NCBI RefSeq assembly: GCF_009649635.1 | Contig: NZ_WJII01000008.1 | Location: 1-47,577 of the forward strand | Source of the DNA: Microbacterium sp. SYP-A9085 | GTDB taxonomy: Bacteria; Actinomycetota; Actinomycetes; Actinomycetales; Microbacteriaceae | Direction of reading: 5' to 3' | DNA length: 47,577 nt | Shown: positions 1 through 8,323 of the stretch, piece after piece | How positions within the stretch are numbered: the stretch's first letter is position 1 | Layout of the letters: each line of letters starts with the position of its first letter | Notes under the pieces: model-generated | What the model saw: the letters and a program-made list of their open reading frames with translations, nothing else | Told to the model about the DNA's origin: nothing | The model's database searches: none | Program-made: the position numbers and the translations under genes

Positions 1-127
1 ACGACACCGACCTCGCCAACACGCAACGACTCCTCAACGGCCGGCCACGCCAAACCCTCGGATTCCACACCCCTGCTGAGAAACTAGACGAACTAGTCAG
101 CGTTGCACTGGCATCCTGAAACCGCCC
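1..127 (+). mobile_element. 3' end of an IS30-family insertion sequence (left edge of window)
   Basis: The window opens inside an IS30-type transposase reading frame. The right inverted repeat probably includes the transposase stop codon and ends near 127, because the following bases (about 128-157) match a palindromic intergenic repeat that is intact at 33540-33597. The left part of the element is outside the window, so the inverted repeat pair and target duplication cannot be checked. The exact end is an inference. Confidence 0.6.
3..119 (+). CDS. IS30-family transposase, C-terminal 38 residues (5' end outside window)
   Basis: The reading frame is open from the first complete codon at position 3 and stops with TGA at 117-119. 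The translated end reads LLNGRPRQTLGFHTPAEKL, the hallmark C-terminus of IS30-family DDE transposases (pattern LN.RPR..L...TPAE), which follows the catalytic glutamate region. The gene is cut only by the window edge, so I cannot tell whether the full gene is intact. AT-richer codons (cta gac gaa cta) differ from the neighbouring chromosomal genes, as expected for a mobile element. Confidence 0.75.
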   Translation, partial: DTDLANTQRLLNGRPRQTLGFHTPAEKLDELVSVALAS

Positions 128-157
128 CCGACTTTTCGTCGTTTGCGCAATCTCGAC
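128..157 (-). repeat. Truncated copy of the 58-bp palindromic intergenic repeat
   Basis: Bases 136-157 are an exact 22-bp reverse complement of 33539-33560, the left arm of an intact unit. The adjacent CGAC-TTT-TCG keeps the small inner hairpin seen in the intact copies. The second arm is missing because the sequence runs into the IS30 end. This looks like one half of a repeat split by the insertion. Confidence 0.6.
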
Positions 158-268
158 GCCCGGGGAGGGCGCGACCCGGCGTCAGGACTCCGCGCGACCG
201 AGCCGCCAGTAGTGATGCGGCGACAGGGCGACGGTGATGGACCGCCGGTGACCGCCTTCCGCGCCTCG

Positions 269-274
269 TATACT
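269..274 (+). promoter_or_regulatory. Candidate -10 element (TATACT) for the ABC-F gene
   Basis: TATACT is the best -10 match between the repeat and the GTG at 327. A weak GGTGAC lies about 16 bp upstream. The predicted leader is about 45 nt. The rest of 158-326 shows nothing I recognise. Confidence 0.4.
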
Positions 275-326
275 GGGAGGCTGGCCCCTCGGCCCCTCCA
301 CCACCCGACAGAAACGGACGTCCGCT

Positions 327-1925
327 GTGCTTGCCGTGCACGACCTGCAGATCCGCGTGGGCGCGCGCACCCTGATGTCGGGTGTGTCGTTCCGTGTGGC
401 CGCCGGCGACAAGATCGGGCTGGTCGGGCGCAACGGCGCGGGCAAGACGACCCTGACGAAGGTGCTCGCCGGCGACCTGCTGCCCGCGGAGGGCACCGTG
501 GACCGCGTCGGGGAGCTCGGATACCTGCCACAGGATCCGCGCACCGGAGACCCGGACATGCTCGCCCGCACCCGCATCCTCGACGCTCGGGGGCTTGGGA
601 CCCTGCAGGTGGGGATGCGTGACGCCTCCGAGCGGATGGCGTCGGACGACGCGGATGTCGCGGCCCGCGCGATGCGCAAGTATGCGAACCTCACCGAGCG
701 CTTCGAGGCCCTCGGCGGCTACTCGGCCGAGGCCGAGGCCGCCTCGATCGCCCACAACCTGTCGCTGCCGGACCGGATCCTCGATCAGCCGCTGCGCACG
801 CTGTCCGGCGGTCAGCGTCGCCGCATCGAGCTGGCGCGCATCCTCTTTTCGGACGCCGAGACGATGATCCTCGACGAGCCCACGAACCACCTCGACGCCG
901 ACAGCGTCGTCTGGTTGCGCGAGTTCCTGAAGGGTTACAAGGGCGGGCTGATCGTCATCAGCCATGACGTGGAGCTTGTCGGCGAGACCGTGAACCGCGT
1001 GTTCTACCTGGACGCGAACCGCCAGGTGATCGACATCTACAACATGAGCTGGCGCAACTATCAGCGTCAGCGTGTGGCGGACGAGGAGCGCCGCAAGAAG
1101 GAGCGCGCGAACGCCGAGAAGAAGGCGACGGCGCTGCAGCAGCAGGCGGCCAAGTTCGGCGCCAAGGCGACGAAGGCCGCCGCCGCGCACCAGATGATGG
1201 CGCGCGCCGAACGGCTGCTCAGCGGCCTGGACGAGGTGCGCGCCGTCGACCGGGTCGCCAAGCTCCGCTTCCCGAAGCCGGCCGCGTGCGGCAAGACGCC
1301 GCTGATGGCATCCAGCCTGTCGAAGTCATACGGCTCGCTGGAGATCTTCGCCGACGTCGACCTGGCGATCGACCGCGGCTCGAAGGTCGTCGTGCTGGGC
1401 CTGAACGGCGCCGGCAAGACGACGCTGCTGCGGATCCTCGCCGGCGTCGACCGCCCCGACACCGGACAGGTCGAGCCGGGACACGGGCTGAAGATCGGCT
1501 ACTACGCGCAGGAGCACGAGAACCTCGACGTGCAGCGCAGCGTGCTGGAGAACATGATGTCGGCGGCGCCGGACATCACCGCCACCGAAGCGCGCAAGGT
1601 GCTCGGCTCGTTCCTTTTCACCGGTGACGACGTGCTCAAGCCCGCCCGGGTGCTCTCCGGCGGCGAGAAGACGCGGCTGTCGCTGGCCACGCTCGTGGTC
1701 TCCAGCGCGAACGTCCTCCTGCTCGACGAGCCCACGAACAACCTGGACCCGGCCTCACGCGACGAGATCCTCGGTGCGCTCGCGCACTACGAGGGCGCCG
1801 TGGTGCTCGTCTCGCACGACGAGGGCGCCGTGCAGGCGCTCAACCCGGAGCGCGTGCTGATCCTCCCCGACGGCGTCGAGGACATCTGGGGCCGCGACTA
1901 CGTCGACCTCGTCACCTTGGCCTAG
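327..1925 (+). CDS. ABC-F family ATP-binding protein (ribosome-associated type)
   Basis: A 532-residue soluble protein with two ABC ATPase domains in one chain and no membrane segment. Domain 1 has Walker A GRNGAGKT (34-41), signature LSGGQ (159-163) and Walker B MILDEP (180-185). Domain 2 has GLNGAGKT (358-365), LSGGE (443-447) and LLLDEP (464-469). The linker is rich in Lys, Arg and Glu (around 250-285), matching the P-site tRNA interaction motif of ABC-F proteins, which act on the ribosome rather than in transport. Some ABC-F members give antibiotic resistance, but nothing here indicates that role. The start is GTG at 327. It converges on the SURF1 gene with only 15 bp between stops. Confidence 0.9.
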   Translation: MLAVHDLQIRVGARTLMSGVSFRVAAGDKIGLVGRNGAGKTTLTKVLAGDLLPAEGTVDRVGELGYLPQDPRTGDPDMLARTRILDARGLGTLQVGMRDASERMASDDADVAARAMRKYANLTERFEALGGYSAEAEAASIAHNLSLPDRILDQPLRTLSGGQRRRIELARILFSDAETMILDEPTNHLDADSVVWLREFLKGYKGGLIVISHDVELVGETVNRVFYLDANRQVIDIYNMSWRNYQRQRVADEERRKKERANAEKKATALQQQAAKFGAKATKAAAAHQMMARAERLLSGLDEVRAVDRVAKLRFPKPAACGKTPLMASSLSKSYGSLEIFADVDLAIDRGSKVVVLGLNGAGKTTLLRILAGVDRPDTGQVEPGHGLKIGYYAQEHENLDVQRSVLENMMSAAPDITATEARKVLGSFLFTGDDVLKPARVLSGGEKTRLSLATLVVSSANVLLLDEPTNNLDPASRDEILGALAHYEGAVVLVSHDEGAVQALNPERVLILPDGVEDIWGRDYVDLVTLA

Positions 1926-1940
1926 CCGGGGGCTCCGGCG

Positions 1941-2864
1941 TCACCGGCCGCCGGAGCGATCCAGCAGCGCGTCCTCGTCCTGCGCGTCGCGGTCGCGCCG
2001 CGCCGCGCGCCGCTCCCGGACGCGGCGGGCGGATGTCTCGGCCTGCAGCGCCGCGGCGGCCTCCGGGTCGGTCGCCGCCAGCGCCGCCACTGCGGCTGCG
2101 TCCTCGGCCTCTTCACGGTGGATGCGACGCTCGGAGCGGATCACGTACCAGATGAAGATGAACCCCATCACGGCGAACAGGATCCACTGGATGCCGTACG
2201 ACAGGTAGGGCCCCGGATCCTCCGACGGCGACTCGAACGCCTGCGGGGCCGACGCGGGCGCGGGGTCCTCGGACACGAGCTGCCCGTACGCGCCCCGGTA
2301 CAGAGCGCTGCCGTCGGCGCCGCCGATGCGCTGCGCTATCAGGGGCAGGTGCAGTGACGGCACCTCGCCGGCGGGCGCAGCCGCCCCGGACGCGGGCAGC
2401 CCCTCGCCGGGCAGCAGCCGGGCCACGACCGTGACGGTGCCGGTGGGGGCATCCGGGATGCTGTCCGGTCGCGGCTGCCGGTTGCCCGGCGGCTCCCAGC
2501 CGCGGTCGACGAGGAACACGCGGCCGTCGGTCAGCCGGAAGGGAACGAGGATCTCGTATGCGGCGGTGCCGCCGTGCACGCGGTTGCGGGCCAGCAGCTG
2601 CCGGTCCGCGAGGTACGTCCCGGTCAGCGTCACGGGACGCCATTTGAGGTCGGCCGGCAGCGCCTCCTGCGGGTCGAGCACGTCCGCCAGCGCCACCGGC
2701 GCGGCGTCGTAGTTGCGGGCGATCAAGGCCAGCTGGTCGGTGCGGGCCGCGTTCTTGGTCAGCTGCCAGTTCGCCAGGAACGCGCAGGCGATGGCGAACA
2801 CGACTGCCACGCCGATGTACGCCGTCCAGCGGACGGCGGCAGGGGCGGTGTGTCGTCTGCTCAC
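1941..2864 (-). CDS. SURF1 family protein (cytochrome oxidase assembly type)
   Basis: The 307-residue product has the SURF1 layout: an N-terminal membrane helix (about 13-32), an extracytoplasmic domain with LVDRGWEPPG-type residues, and a second helix (about 219-241) followed by a charged tail of about 65 residues. SURF1 proteins help assemble cytochrome c oxidase, probably in haem a handling. The start is GTG 2864, preceded by GAGGAG, and it overlaps the stop of the upstream gene by 4 bp (GTGA). It is the last gene of a three-gene operon (3456 to 1941). A longer in-frame start at 3014 is rejected because it would run through the upstream gene. Confidence 0.85.
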   Translation of the reverse strand: MSRRHTAPAAVRWTAYIGVAVVFAIACAFLANWQLTKNAARTDQLALIARNYDAAPVALADVLDPQEALPADLKWRPVTLTGTYLADRQLLARNRVHGGTAAYEILVPFRLTDGRVFLVDRGWEPPGNRQPRPDSIPDAPTGTVTVVARLLPGEGLPASGAAAPAGEVPSLHLPLIAQRIGGADGSALYRGAYGQLVSEDPAPASAPQAFESPSEDPGPYLSYGIQWILFAVMGFIFIWYVIRSERRIHREEAEDAAAVAALAATDPEAAAALQAETSARRVRERRAARRDRDAQDEDALLDRSGGR

Positions 2865-3085
2865 GGGGACTCCTCGGGGCGGGCGGAGGGGAACGGCTCG
2901 ACGGCGACGGGGAAGCGGCGGGCGGCGAGGTAGTCGCGCAAGTAGTCGACGTGTTCGTCGCACGCGAGCCACACCTTGCGGCGGCCCGCGGCGTGGATGC
3001 GCGGATTGCGCCACACGACCTGGGTGGTGGCGGCGGCCCGGCAGCCTGCGCGCGAGCAGATCGGCGTCTGTGCGGCGTCGGTCAT
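2861..3085 (-). CDS. Small conserved actinobacterial Cys/His protein, unknown function
   Basis: A 74-residue protein with a CSRAGC pair (Cys10, Cys15), a WRNP segment and ACDEH (Cys42, His45), spaced like a small zinc-binding fold. Similar short proteins are common in actinobacteria and, as I recall, are sometimes mislabelled acetone carboxylase; no enzymatic domain is present. The ATG at 3085 follows AGGACAAGG and overlaps the DUF3099 stop by 4 bp (ATGA). Its own stop overlaps the SURF1 start. Tight coupling suggests co-translation with the two membrane proteins, but its role is not known to me. Confidence 0.8.
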   Translation of the reverse strand: MTDAAQTPICSRAGCRAAATTQVVWRNPRIHAAGRRKVWLACDEHVDYLRDYLAARRFPVAVEPFPSARPEESP

Positions 3086-3456
3086 GCCTTGTCCTGCGGC
3101 GGGGCGGGCGGCTCGCCGTCGCTCGGCTCCACCGCAGGGGTCTCGGCGACCCGGATCACCGGGGGGATCGACGGCGTGGACGGCGCCGCGGGCAGCGCCC
3201 GCTCGGGGGGCACGGCCGTCACGGACTTCGAGTCCTGGCCGACGTTGGCCAGCACCACCGCGATGTACGGGAGGAAGATGGCGCCGGCGCCGAACACCCA
3301 CGTGTACCAGCCGAACGGCTGGATAAAGACCATGAGGACGAAGCACGCCACGCGTACCGCCATCATGATCAGGTAGCGCGCAGAGCGCGAGCCGACCTCG
3401 TCGCGCGGAGCGCGGGGGAGGGATGTCGCGGACTGTGGGTGCGGAGTCGTCTTCAC
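3082..3456 (-). CDS. DUF3099 domain membrane protein
   Basis: A 124-residue protein with two hydrophobic helices (about 28-46 and 50-72) separated by a short turn, followed by a proline-rich acidic tail. This is the usual DUF3099 architecture of actinobacteria. The start is GTG 3456, with GGAGGG 5 nt upstream and a TAGTCT hexamer just before that, so the leader would be very short. It is the first gene of the operon with the small Cys/His protein and SURF1, and is divergent from fabG. Function is unknown; the neighbourhood suggests the cell envelope or respiratory chain. Confidence 0.85.
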   Translation of the reverse strand: MKTTPHPQSATSLPRAPRDEVGSRSARYLIMMAVRVACFVLMVFIQPFGWYTWVFGAGAIFLPYIAVVLANVGQDSKSVTAVPPERALPAAPSTPSIPPVIRVAETPAVEPSDGEPPAPPQDKA

Positions 3457-3525
3457 TATCCCTCCAGACTACGCCGCGGACCGGGATCGATCGCCGTCGG
3501 TGCGGGGTCGGAAGCACCGCCCGGT

Positions 3526-3531
3526 TAGGCT
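3526..3531 (+). promoter_or_regulatory. Candidate -10 element (TAGGCT) for fabG
   Basis: TAGGCT lies 38 nt before the fabG start codon. It predicts a transcript with a leader of about 30 nt containing the GGAG ribosome binding site. Confidence 0.4.
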
Positions 3532-3569
3532 GGTGCGAGCATCCGCCCCATCCCCTTCCGGAGTCATCC

Positions 3570-4280
3570 ATGCCTGAAGACCGTGTCGTCCTGATCACCG
3601 GCGGCAACCGCGGAATCGGCCGCGCCATAGCGGAGCGGTTCGTGGCCGACGGCTACCGGGTCGCGGTCACCGCGCGGTCGGGCGAGGGCCCCGCCGGCAC
3701 GCTCACCGTCCGCGCCGATGTCACCGACGCGGACGCCGTGGACGCCGCTTTCACCGAGGTCGAGGACAGGCTCGGTCCGGTCGCCATTGTCGTGGCGAAC
3801 GCCGGCATCACGAAGGACACGCTGCTGCTGCGGATGACCGAGGACGACTTCGACACCGTCGTGTCCACGAATCTCGGCGGCGCGTTCCGGGTCGTCAAGC
3901 GGGCGGCGAAGGGGATGCTGCGCGCCCGCTGGGGCCGCGTCATCCTCATCTCGTCGGTCGTGGGCCTGTACGGCTCGGCCGGGCAGATCAACTACGCCAG
4001 CTCGAAGGCGGGCCTCGTCGGCTTCGCCCGGTCCCTGACGCGCGAGCTCGGCAGCCGGGCGATCACCGCGAACGTCGTCGCCCCCGGCTTCATCGAGACG
4101 GAGATGACGGCGGAGCTGCCGGAGGACACGAAGGCGGAGTACAAGAAGGCGATCCCCGCCGGCCGGTATGCACAGCCCAGCGAGGTCGCCGGCGTGGTGG
4201 CGTGGCTCGCATCCGACGAGGCCGCCTACATCTCCGGCGCCGTGATCCCCGTGGACGGCGGACTCGGGATGGGGCACTGA
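3570..4280 (+). CDS. fabG: 3-oxoacyl-ACP reductase (SDR family)
   Basis: A 236-residue short-chain dehydrogenase. The Rossmann motif TGGNRGIG is at 10-17, NAG at 77-79, and the catalytic set is Asn101, Ser129, Tyr142 and Lys146 (YASSK). FabG reduces 3-oxoacyl-ACP with NADPH in fatty-acid elongation; SDRs of this length can have other substrates, so the exact substrate is inferred. The ATG at 3570 has GGAG 7-10 nt upstream. It is a stand-alone gene that converges on serB with 7 bp between stops. Confidence 0.85.
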   Translation: MPEDRVVLITGGNRGIGRAIAERFVADGYRVAVTARSGEGPAGTLTVRADVTDADAVDAAFTEVEDRLGPVAIVVANAGITKDTLLLRMTEDDFDTVVSTNLGGAFRVVKRAAKGMLRARWGRVILISSVVGLYGSAGQINYASSKAGLVGFARSLTRELGSRAITANVVAPGFIETEMTAELPEDTKAEYKKAIPAGRYAQPSEVAGVVAWLASDEAAYISGAVIPVDGGLGMGH

Positions 4281-4287
4281 CGCCGCG

Positions 4288-4920
4288 TCAGGGCAGCAGC
4301 GGCACCACCTGAGCGAGGTCGACCGGGCCGATCACGAGATCCGCCTGCGCGCGCACCGCCGGCTTCGCGTTGAAGGCGACGCCCAGCCCCGCGGCGGCCA
4401 TCATCAGCAGGTCGTTCGCCCCGTCGCCGACCGCCACGGTGCGCGACGCGGGCACGCCGTGCTCGGCCGCCCACTCGCCCAGCGCGGCGGCCTTGCCGGC
4501 GGCATCCACGATCCCTCCGTCGACCCGCCCGGTCAGGACGCCGTCGGCGGCGTGCAGCCGGTTCGCGCGCCAGACGTCCACGCCCAGCTGCGGCGCCACG
4601 GTATCGAGCACTTCGTGGAACCCGCCGGAGACGACACCGACGATGCCGCCGCGCGCGTGCACGGCGTCGATCAGCTCGCGTGCACCGGGCGTCGGCTCGA
4701 TGCGCGCCAGCACGCGGGCGAACGCGGCCAGCGGCACTCCGCGCAGCGCCTCGACGCGCGAGCGCAGACTCGTCGCGAAGTCGACCTCGCCGCGCATCGC
4801 CGCCTCGGTGGCCGCCGCCACCTCCGCGCCGCGCCCGGCCTCGTCGGCGATCAGCTCGATCACCTCGTTCCGGATGAGGGTGGAGTCGGCATCGAGGACG
4901 AGGAGGAGACGCGCGGGCAC
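4288..4920 (-). CDS. serB: Phosphoserine phosphatase (HAD family)
   Basis: A 210-residue HAD phosphatase with DADST (nucleophile Asp10, acid/base Asp12), VSGG (97-100), Lys143 and GDGAND (165-170). This set matches SerB, which makes L-serine from O-phosphoserine. The N-terminal ACT domains of longer SerB proteins are absent. The start is GTG 4920, with no Shine-Dalgarno; TACTGT at 4927-4932 lies 6 nt upstream, so the mRNA is probably leaderless. Confidence 0.88.
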   Translation of the reverse strand: MPARLLLVLDADSTLIRNEVIELIADEAGRGAEVAAATEAAMRGEVDFATSLRSRVEALRGVPLAAFARVLARIEPTPGARELIDAVHARGGIVGVVSGGFHEVLDTVAPQLGVDVWRANRLHAADGVLTGRVDGGIVDAAGKAAALGEWAAEHGVPASRTVAVGDGANDLLMMAAAGLGVAFNAKPAVRAQADLVIGPVDLAQVVPLLP

Positions 4921-4926
4921 GCGTCC

Positions 4927-4932
4927 ACAGTA
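4927..4932 (-). promoter_or_regulatory. -10 element (TACTGT), leaderless serB
   Basis: The hexamer is separated from the GTG at 4920 by 6 nt, which places the transcription start on the start codon. Confidence 0.45.
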
Positions 4933-4941
4933 CCGGGGCGC

Positions 4942-6186
4942 TCAGGCGGCGACGTGCGTGCCCTTGCCGACGATGGTGATACCGGAGTCGGTGACCGTGA
5001 ACCCGCGGTCCAGGTCGCGCTCCCGGTCCACGCCCACCGTCGCGCCGTCGGCGAGGACCACGTTCTTGTCGAGGATTGCCCGATGCACGCGGGCGCCCTG
5101 GCCCACTCGGACGTGGTCGAACAGCACCGCGTCGGTGATTGTGGAGCCTCCGCCGGCGAGGGTCCACGGGCCCACGACGCTGCGCTCCAGATGCGTCCCG
5201 GACAGCACCGAGCCCAGGGACACTATCGAGTCGATGGCGTTCCCGATCCGCCCCACCGAGTCGCGGACGAACTTCGCCGGCGGCGAGTTGACGGTCTGCG
5301 AGTGGATCGGCCAGTCCGTGTTGTACAGGTTGAAAATCGGCAGCGTCGAGATGAGATCCCGGTGCGCATCGAAGAACGAGTCGATGGTCCCGACATCCCG
5401 CCAGTACGACCGATCCCGGTCCGTGGAGCCGGGGACCTCGTTGAGCTTCATGTCGTACACGCCGGCCTCGCCGCGTGCGACGAAGTACGGGATGATGTCG
5501 CCGCCCATGTCGTGGTTGCTCGTGGCGATCTCGCCGTCCACGGTGACCGCCTCGATGAGCGCGTTCGCGTCGAAGATGTAATTGCCCATCGACGCGAGGA
5601 TCTCGTGCGGCGCGTCGGTGAGCCCGGTCGCGTTCTGCGGTTTCTCGAGGAAGTCGCGGATGCGTCCGGGATGCTCCGGATCGACGTCGATCACCCCGAA
5701 CTGGTGCGCGAGCGCGGTCGGCTGCCGGATGCCGGCGACCGTGGCGCGCGCTCCGGATGCCAGGTGCGCATCCAGCATCTGCCGGAAGTCCATCCGGTAC
5801 ACGTGGTCGGCGCCGACGACGATGACGATGTCGGGCTGTTCGTCGTTGATGAGGTTCAGGCTCTGCAGGATCGCGTCCGCCGACCCGGAGAACCACCGCT
5901 TCCCGAGCCGCTGCTGGGCCGGCACCGACGTGACATAAGCATCCAGCAGCGCCGACATCCGCCACGTCTGCGAGATGTGCCGGTCGAGGCTGTGCGACTT
6001 GTACTGGGTGAGCACCACGAGCTGCCGCAACCCCGAATTGATGAGGTTCGAGATCGCGAAGTCGATCAGCCGATACTGGCCCCCGAACGGCACGGCGGGC
6101 TTCGCGCGATCCGCTGTCAAGGGCATCAGGCGCTTGCCTTCACCACCCGCGAGGATGATTCCGAAGACCTTTGGTGCGGCTGGCAT
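4942..6186 (-). CDS. glgC: Glucose-1-phosphate adenylyltransferase
   Basis: A 414-residue nucleotidyltransferase with the N-terminal [10 protein letters not shown] signature (pyrophosphorylase loop), [10 protein letters not shown], a YRLIDF segment, GSADAI and a C-terminal left-handed beta-helix region. It makes ADP-glucose from glucose-1-phosphate and ATP, the committed step of glycogen and related alpha-glucans. The ATG at 6186 has no Shine-Dalgarno; TAGTGT at 6193-6198 stands 6 nt before it. It is divergent from glgA with only 46 bp between start codons. Confidence 0.95.
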   Translation of the reverse strand: MPAAPKVFGIILAGGEGKRLMPLTADRAKPAVPFGGQYRLIDFAISNLINSGLRQLVVLTQYKSHSLDRHISQTWRMSALLDAYVTSVPAQQRLGKRWFSGSADAILQSLNLINDEQPDIVIVVGADHVYRMDFRQMLDAHLASGARATVAGIRQPTALAHQFGVIDVDPEHPGRIRDFLEKPQNATGLTDAPHEILASMGNYIFDANALIEAVTVDGEIATSNHDMGGDIIPYFVARGEAGVYDMKLNEVPGSTDRDRSYWRDVGTIDSFFDAHRDLISTLPIFNLYNTDWPIHSQTVNSPPAKFVRDSVGRIGNAIDSIVSLGSVLSGTHLERSVVGPWTLAGGGSTITDAVLFDHVRVGQGARVHRAILDKNVVLADGATVGVDRERDLDRGFTVTDSGITIVGKGTHVAA

Positions 6187-6192
6187 GGCACC

Positions 6193-6198
6193 ACACTA
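6193..6198 (-). promoter_or_regulatory. -10 element (TAGTGT), leaderless glgC
   Basis: The hexamer lies 6 nt from the glgC ATG. It falls where the -35 region of the opposing glgA promoter should be, so the two promoters overlap. Confidence 0.5.
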
Positions 6199-6219
6199 TT
6201 CCCCGGTTCCCGCCTGTAC

Positions 6220-6225
6220 TAGCGT
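6220..6225 (+). promoter_or_regulatory. -10 element (TAGCGT), leaderless glgA
   Basis: The hexamer lies 7 nt from the ATG at 6233. Its -35 position (about 6197-6202) overlaps the glgC -10 element; neither promoter has a good -35 match. Confidence 0.5.
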
Positions 6226-6232
6226 TCCAGAC

Positions 6233-7447
6233 ATGCGCGTCGACGTCGTGACGAAGGAGTACCCGCCGGAGATCTACGGCGGCGCCGGCGTCCACGTCGC
6301 CGAGCTCGTGAAGGCGCTGCGGGTCCTGGGTGCGGAGGGCGCCGGACCCCTGGATGTCCGGGTCCGCGCGTTCGGGGGGCTGCGCGACGAACGCGGAACC
6401 AGCTCCTACGCGGTCCCCGACGATCTGCGCGGGACGAACCCCGCGATCCAGACTCTCGGCACGGACCTGGAGATCATCCCCGACGTGGTCGGCGCCGACG
6501 TCGTCCACTCGCACACCTGGTACGCGAATTTCGCCGGTCACCTCGCGTCGCTGCTGCACGGCATCCCGCACATCGTCACCGCGCACAGCCTGGAGCCGCT
6601 GCGGCCGTGGAAGGCCGAACAGCTCGGCGGCGGATACGCCGTGTCCAGCTTCGTCGAGCGCGCCGCATACGAGGGGGCGGCCGCCGTGATCGCGGTCAGC
6701 GACGGCATGCGCTCCGACATCCTGCGCAGCTACCCGTCCCTGGATCCGCGCCGGGTGCGAGTCATCTACAACGGCATCGACGTGAACGCGTGGCATCCCA
6801 CCGAGGATCCCGACGTGCTGGCCCGTTACGGCATCGACCCCGCGCGGCCGTCGGTCGTGTTCGTCGGGCGGATCACGCGGCAGAAGGGCCTTCCGTATTT
6901 CCTGCGCGCTGCCGAGCTACTGCCGCCGGACGTGCAGGTGATCCTGTGCGCGGGCACCCCGGACACCCCGCAGATCATGGAGGAGGTGCACGGCCTGGTG
7001 CACCGGCTGCAGCACACCCGCAACGGAGTGGTCTGGATCGAGCAGTTCCTGCCGCGCCACGAGCTGTGCACAATCCTGACCGCGGCCACCGCCTTCGTGT
7101 GCCCCTCCGTGTACGAGCCGCTGGGCATCGTGAACCTCGAGGCGATGGCGTGCGGCGCCGCCGTGGTCGGAACCGCGACCGGCGGCATCCCGGAGGTGGT
7201 CGTCGACGGGACCACGGGCCGACTGGTGCCCATCGACCAGGCCGCGGACGGCACCGGTACGCCCAACGACCCGGATCGCTTCGTCGCCGACCTGGCGGCC
7301 GCGCTGACCGAGGTGACGGGGGATCCGGACCGGGCGGCGGCCCTCGGACACGCGGGCCGGCAGCGTGCCGCGGACGAGTTCAGCTGGGCGACGATAGCCC
7401 GGCAGACGGCCGCGCTGTACACGGAGGTGACGGGCTCCGGCCGATAG
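6233..7447 (+). CDS. glgA: ADP-glucose-dependent glycosyltransferase (GlgA/GlgM type, GT4)
   Basis: A 404-residue GT-B glycosyltransferase. It starts with KEYPPEIYGGAGVHV, has VFVGRITRQKG in the hinge, and ends with the donor-site motif EPLGIVNLEAMACG. The short actinobacterial GT4 form next to a divergent glgC matches the M. tuberculosis pair Rv1212c/Rv1213, where Rv1212c was reassigned from glycogen synthase to GlgM (maltose-1-phosphate synthase). Both activities use the ADP-glucose made by glgC, and sequence inspection cannot separate them. The start at 6233 is set by the -10 spacing; no Shine-Dalgarno is present. Confidence 0.9.
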   Translation: MRVDVVTKEYPPEIYGGAGVHVAELVKALRVLGAEGAGPLDVRVRAFGGLRDERGTSSYAVPDDLRGTNPAIQTLGTDLEIIPDVVGADVVHSHTWYANFAGHLASLLHGIPHIVTAHSLEPLRPWKAEQLGGGYAVSSFVERAAYEGAAAVIAVSDGMRSDILRSYPSLDPRRVRVIYNGIDVNAWHPTEDPDVLARYGIDPARPSVVFVGRITRQKGLPYFLRAAELLPPDVQVILCAGTPDTPQIMEEVHGLVHRLQHTRNGVVWIEQFLPRHELCTILTAATAFVCPSVYEPLGIVNLEAMACGAAVVGTATGGIPEVVVDGTTGRLVPIDQAADGTGTPNDPDRFVADLAAALTEVTGDPDRAAALGHAGRQRAADEFSWATIARQTAALYTEVTGSGR

Positions 7448-7450
7448 GCT
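7445..7450 (+). promoter_or_regulatory. -10 element (TAGGCT) overlapping the glgA stop, leaderless ABC ATPase
   Basis: The first three bases are the TAG stop of glgA, and the ATG at 7458 follows after 7 nt. The downstream gene can therefore be transcribed independently of glgA. Confidence 0.45.
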
Positions 7451-7457
7451 GGATGCC

Positions 7458-8261
7458 ATGCCACAGGTCCTCGAGTTCTCCGACGTCGTCGTCCGCAGAA
7501 ACGCCCGGAACATCGTCGATCAGGTGACCTGGTCCGTGCAGGGCGACGAGCGCTGGGTGGTCCTCGGGGCCAACGGGGCGGGTAAGACCACGGTGCTCCA
7601 GCTGGCGGCTGCCCTGCTGCATCCCACGAGCGGCGCCGTCATGATCCTCGATGAGCGGCTCGGCCGCACCGACGTGTTCGAGCTGCGTCCGCGGATCGGC
7701 TTCGCGTCCTCCGCGATGGCGCGCCGGGTGCCGCCGGAGGAGACGGTGCTCAACGTCGTGATGACGGCGGCGTACTCGGTGCTCGGCCGCTGGAACGAGG
7801 CGTACGAGGACATCGACGAGCGCCGGGCGCTGCGCGTGCTCGCCGAGTGGCGGCTGGACCAGCTCGCCGACCGCACGTTCGGGACGCTGTCGGAGGGCGA
7901 GCAGAAGCGCGTGCAGATAGCCCGCGCGGTGATGACCGACCCGGAGCTGCTGCTGCTGGACGAGCCCAGCGCCAGCCTCGACCTCGGCGCGCGGGAGGAG
8001 TTGCTGCAGCTGCTCGGCGGCTACGCGCAGGCGCCGACCACGCCCGCGATGGTGATGGTCACCCACCACGTCGAGGAGATCCCGGTCGGGTTCACGCATG
8101 TCCTGCTGTTGCGGGAGGGCGGGGTCGTGGCATCCGGACCGCTCGAGACGACCCTCACCGCGGAGAACCTCAGCAGCACGTTCGGGATGCCGATCGCCCT
8201 GAGCATGGACGACGGACGCTACGCGGCACGGGCCGCGTCGCAGAACCCGGCCGGCGACTGA
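7458..8261 (+). CDS. Stand-alone ABC transporter ATP-binding protein
   Basis: A 267-residue single ABC domain with GANGAGKTT (Walker A), LSEGEQKR (signature with Glu in place of the usual Gly), [12 protein letters not shown] (Walker B) and the H-loop VTHH. No permease or binding protein is encoded nearby, so the partner and substrate are unknown. It resembles orphan ATPases of the YhcG/ModF-like group. It starts 10 bp after glgA and lies upstream of rpmE2. Confidence 0.85.
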   Translation: MPQVLEFSDVVVRRNARNIVDQVTWSVQGDERWVVLGANGAGKTTVLQLAAALLHPTSGAVMILDERLGRTDVFELRPRIGFASSAMARRVPPEETVLNVVMTAAYSVLGRWNEAYEDIDERRALRVLAEWRLDQLADRTFGTLSEGEQKRVQIARAVMTDPELLLLDEPSASLDLGAREELLQLLGGYAQAPTTPAMVMVTHHVEEIPVGFTHVLLLREGGVVASGPLETTLTAENLSSTFGMPIALSMDDGRYAARAASQNPAGD

Positions 8262-8267
8262 TAGAAT
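8262..8267 (+). promoter_or_regulatory. Candidate -10 element (TAGAAT) for rpmE2
   Basis: TAGAAT begins 1 bp after the stop of the ABC gene. It predicts a leader of about 50 nt that carries the AAGGA ribosome binding site. No clear -35 is seen. Confidence 0.4.
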
Positions 8268-8323
8268 CGTCCCTTGGTGCCTCGGCGCCGCAGATTTCCC
8301 TTCCGCTCTCGCAAGGAATCCCA

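Noticed and set aside
4226..5965. A 579-codon open frame on the minus strand over serB and glgC
   Set aside because: It is out of frame with both recognised genes and its translation is Arg/Ala/Gly-rich low-complexity sequence typical of shadow frames.
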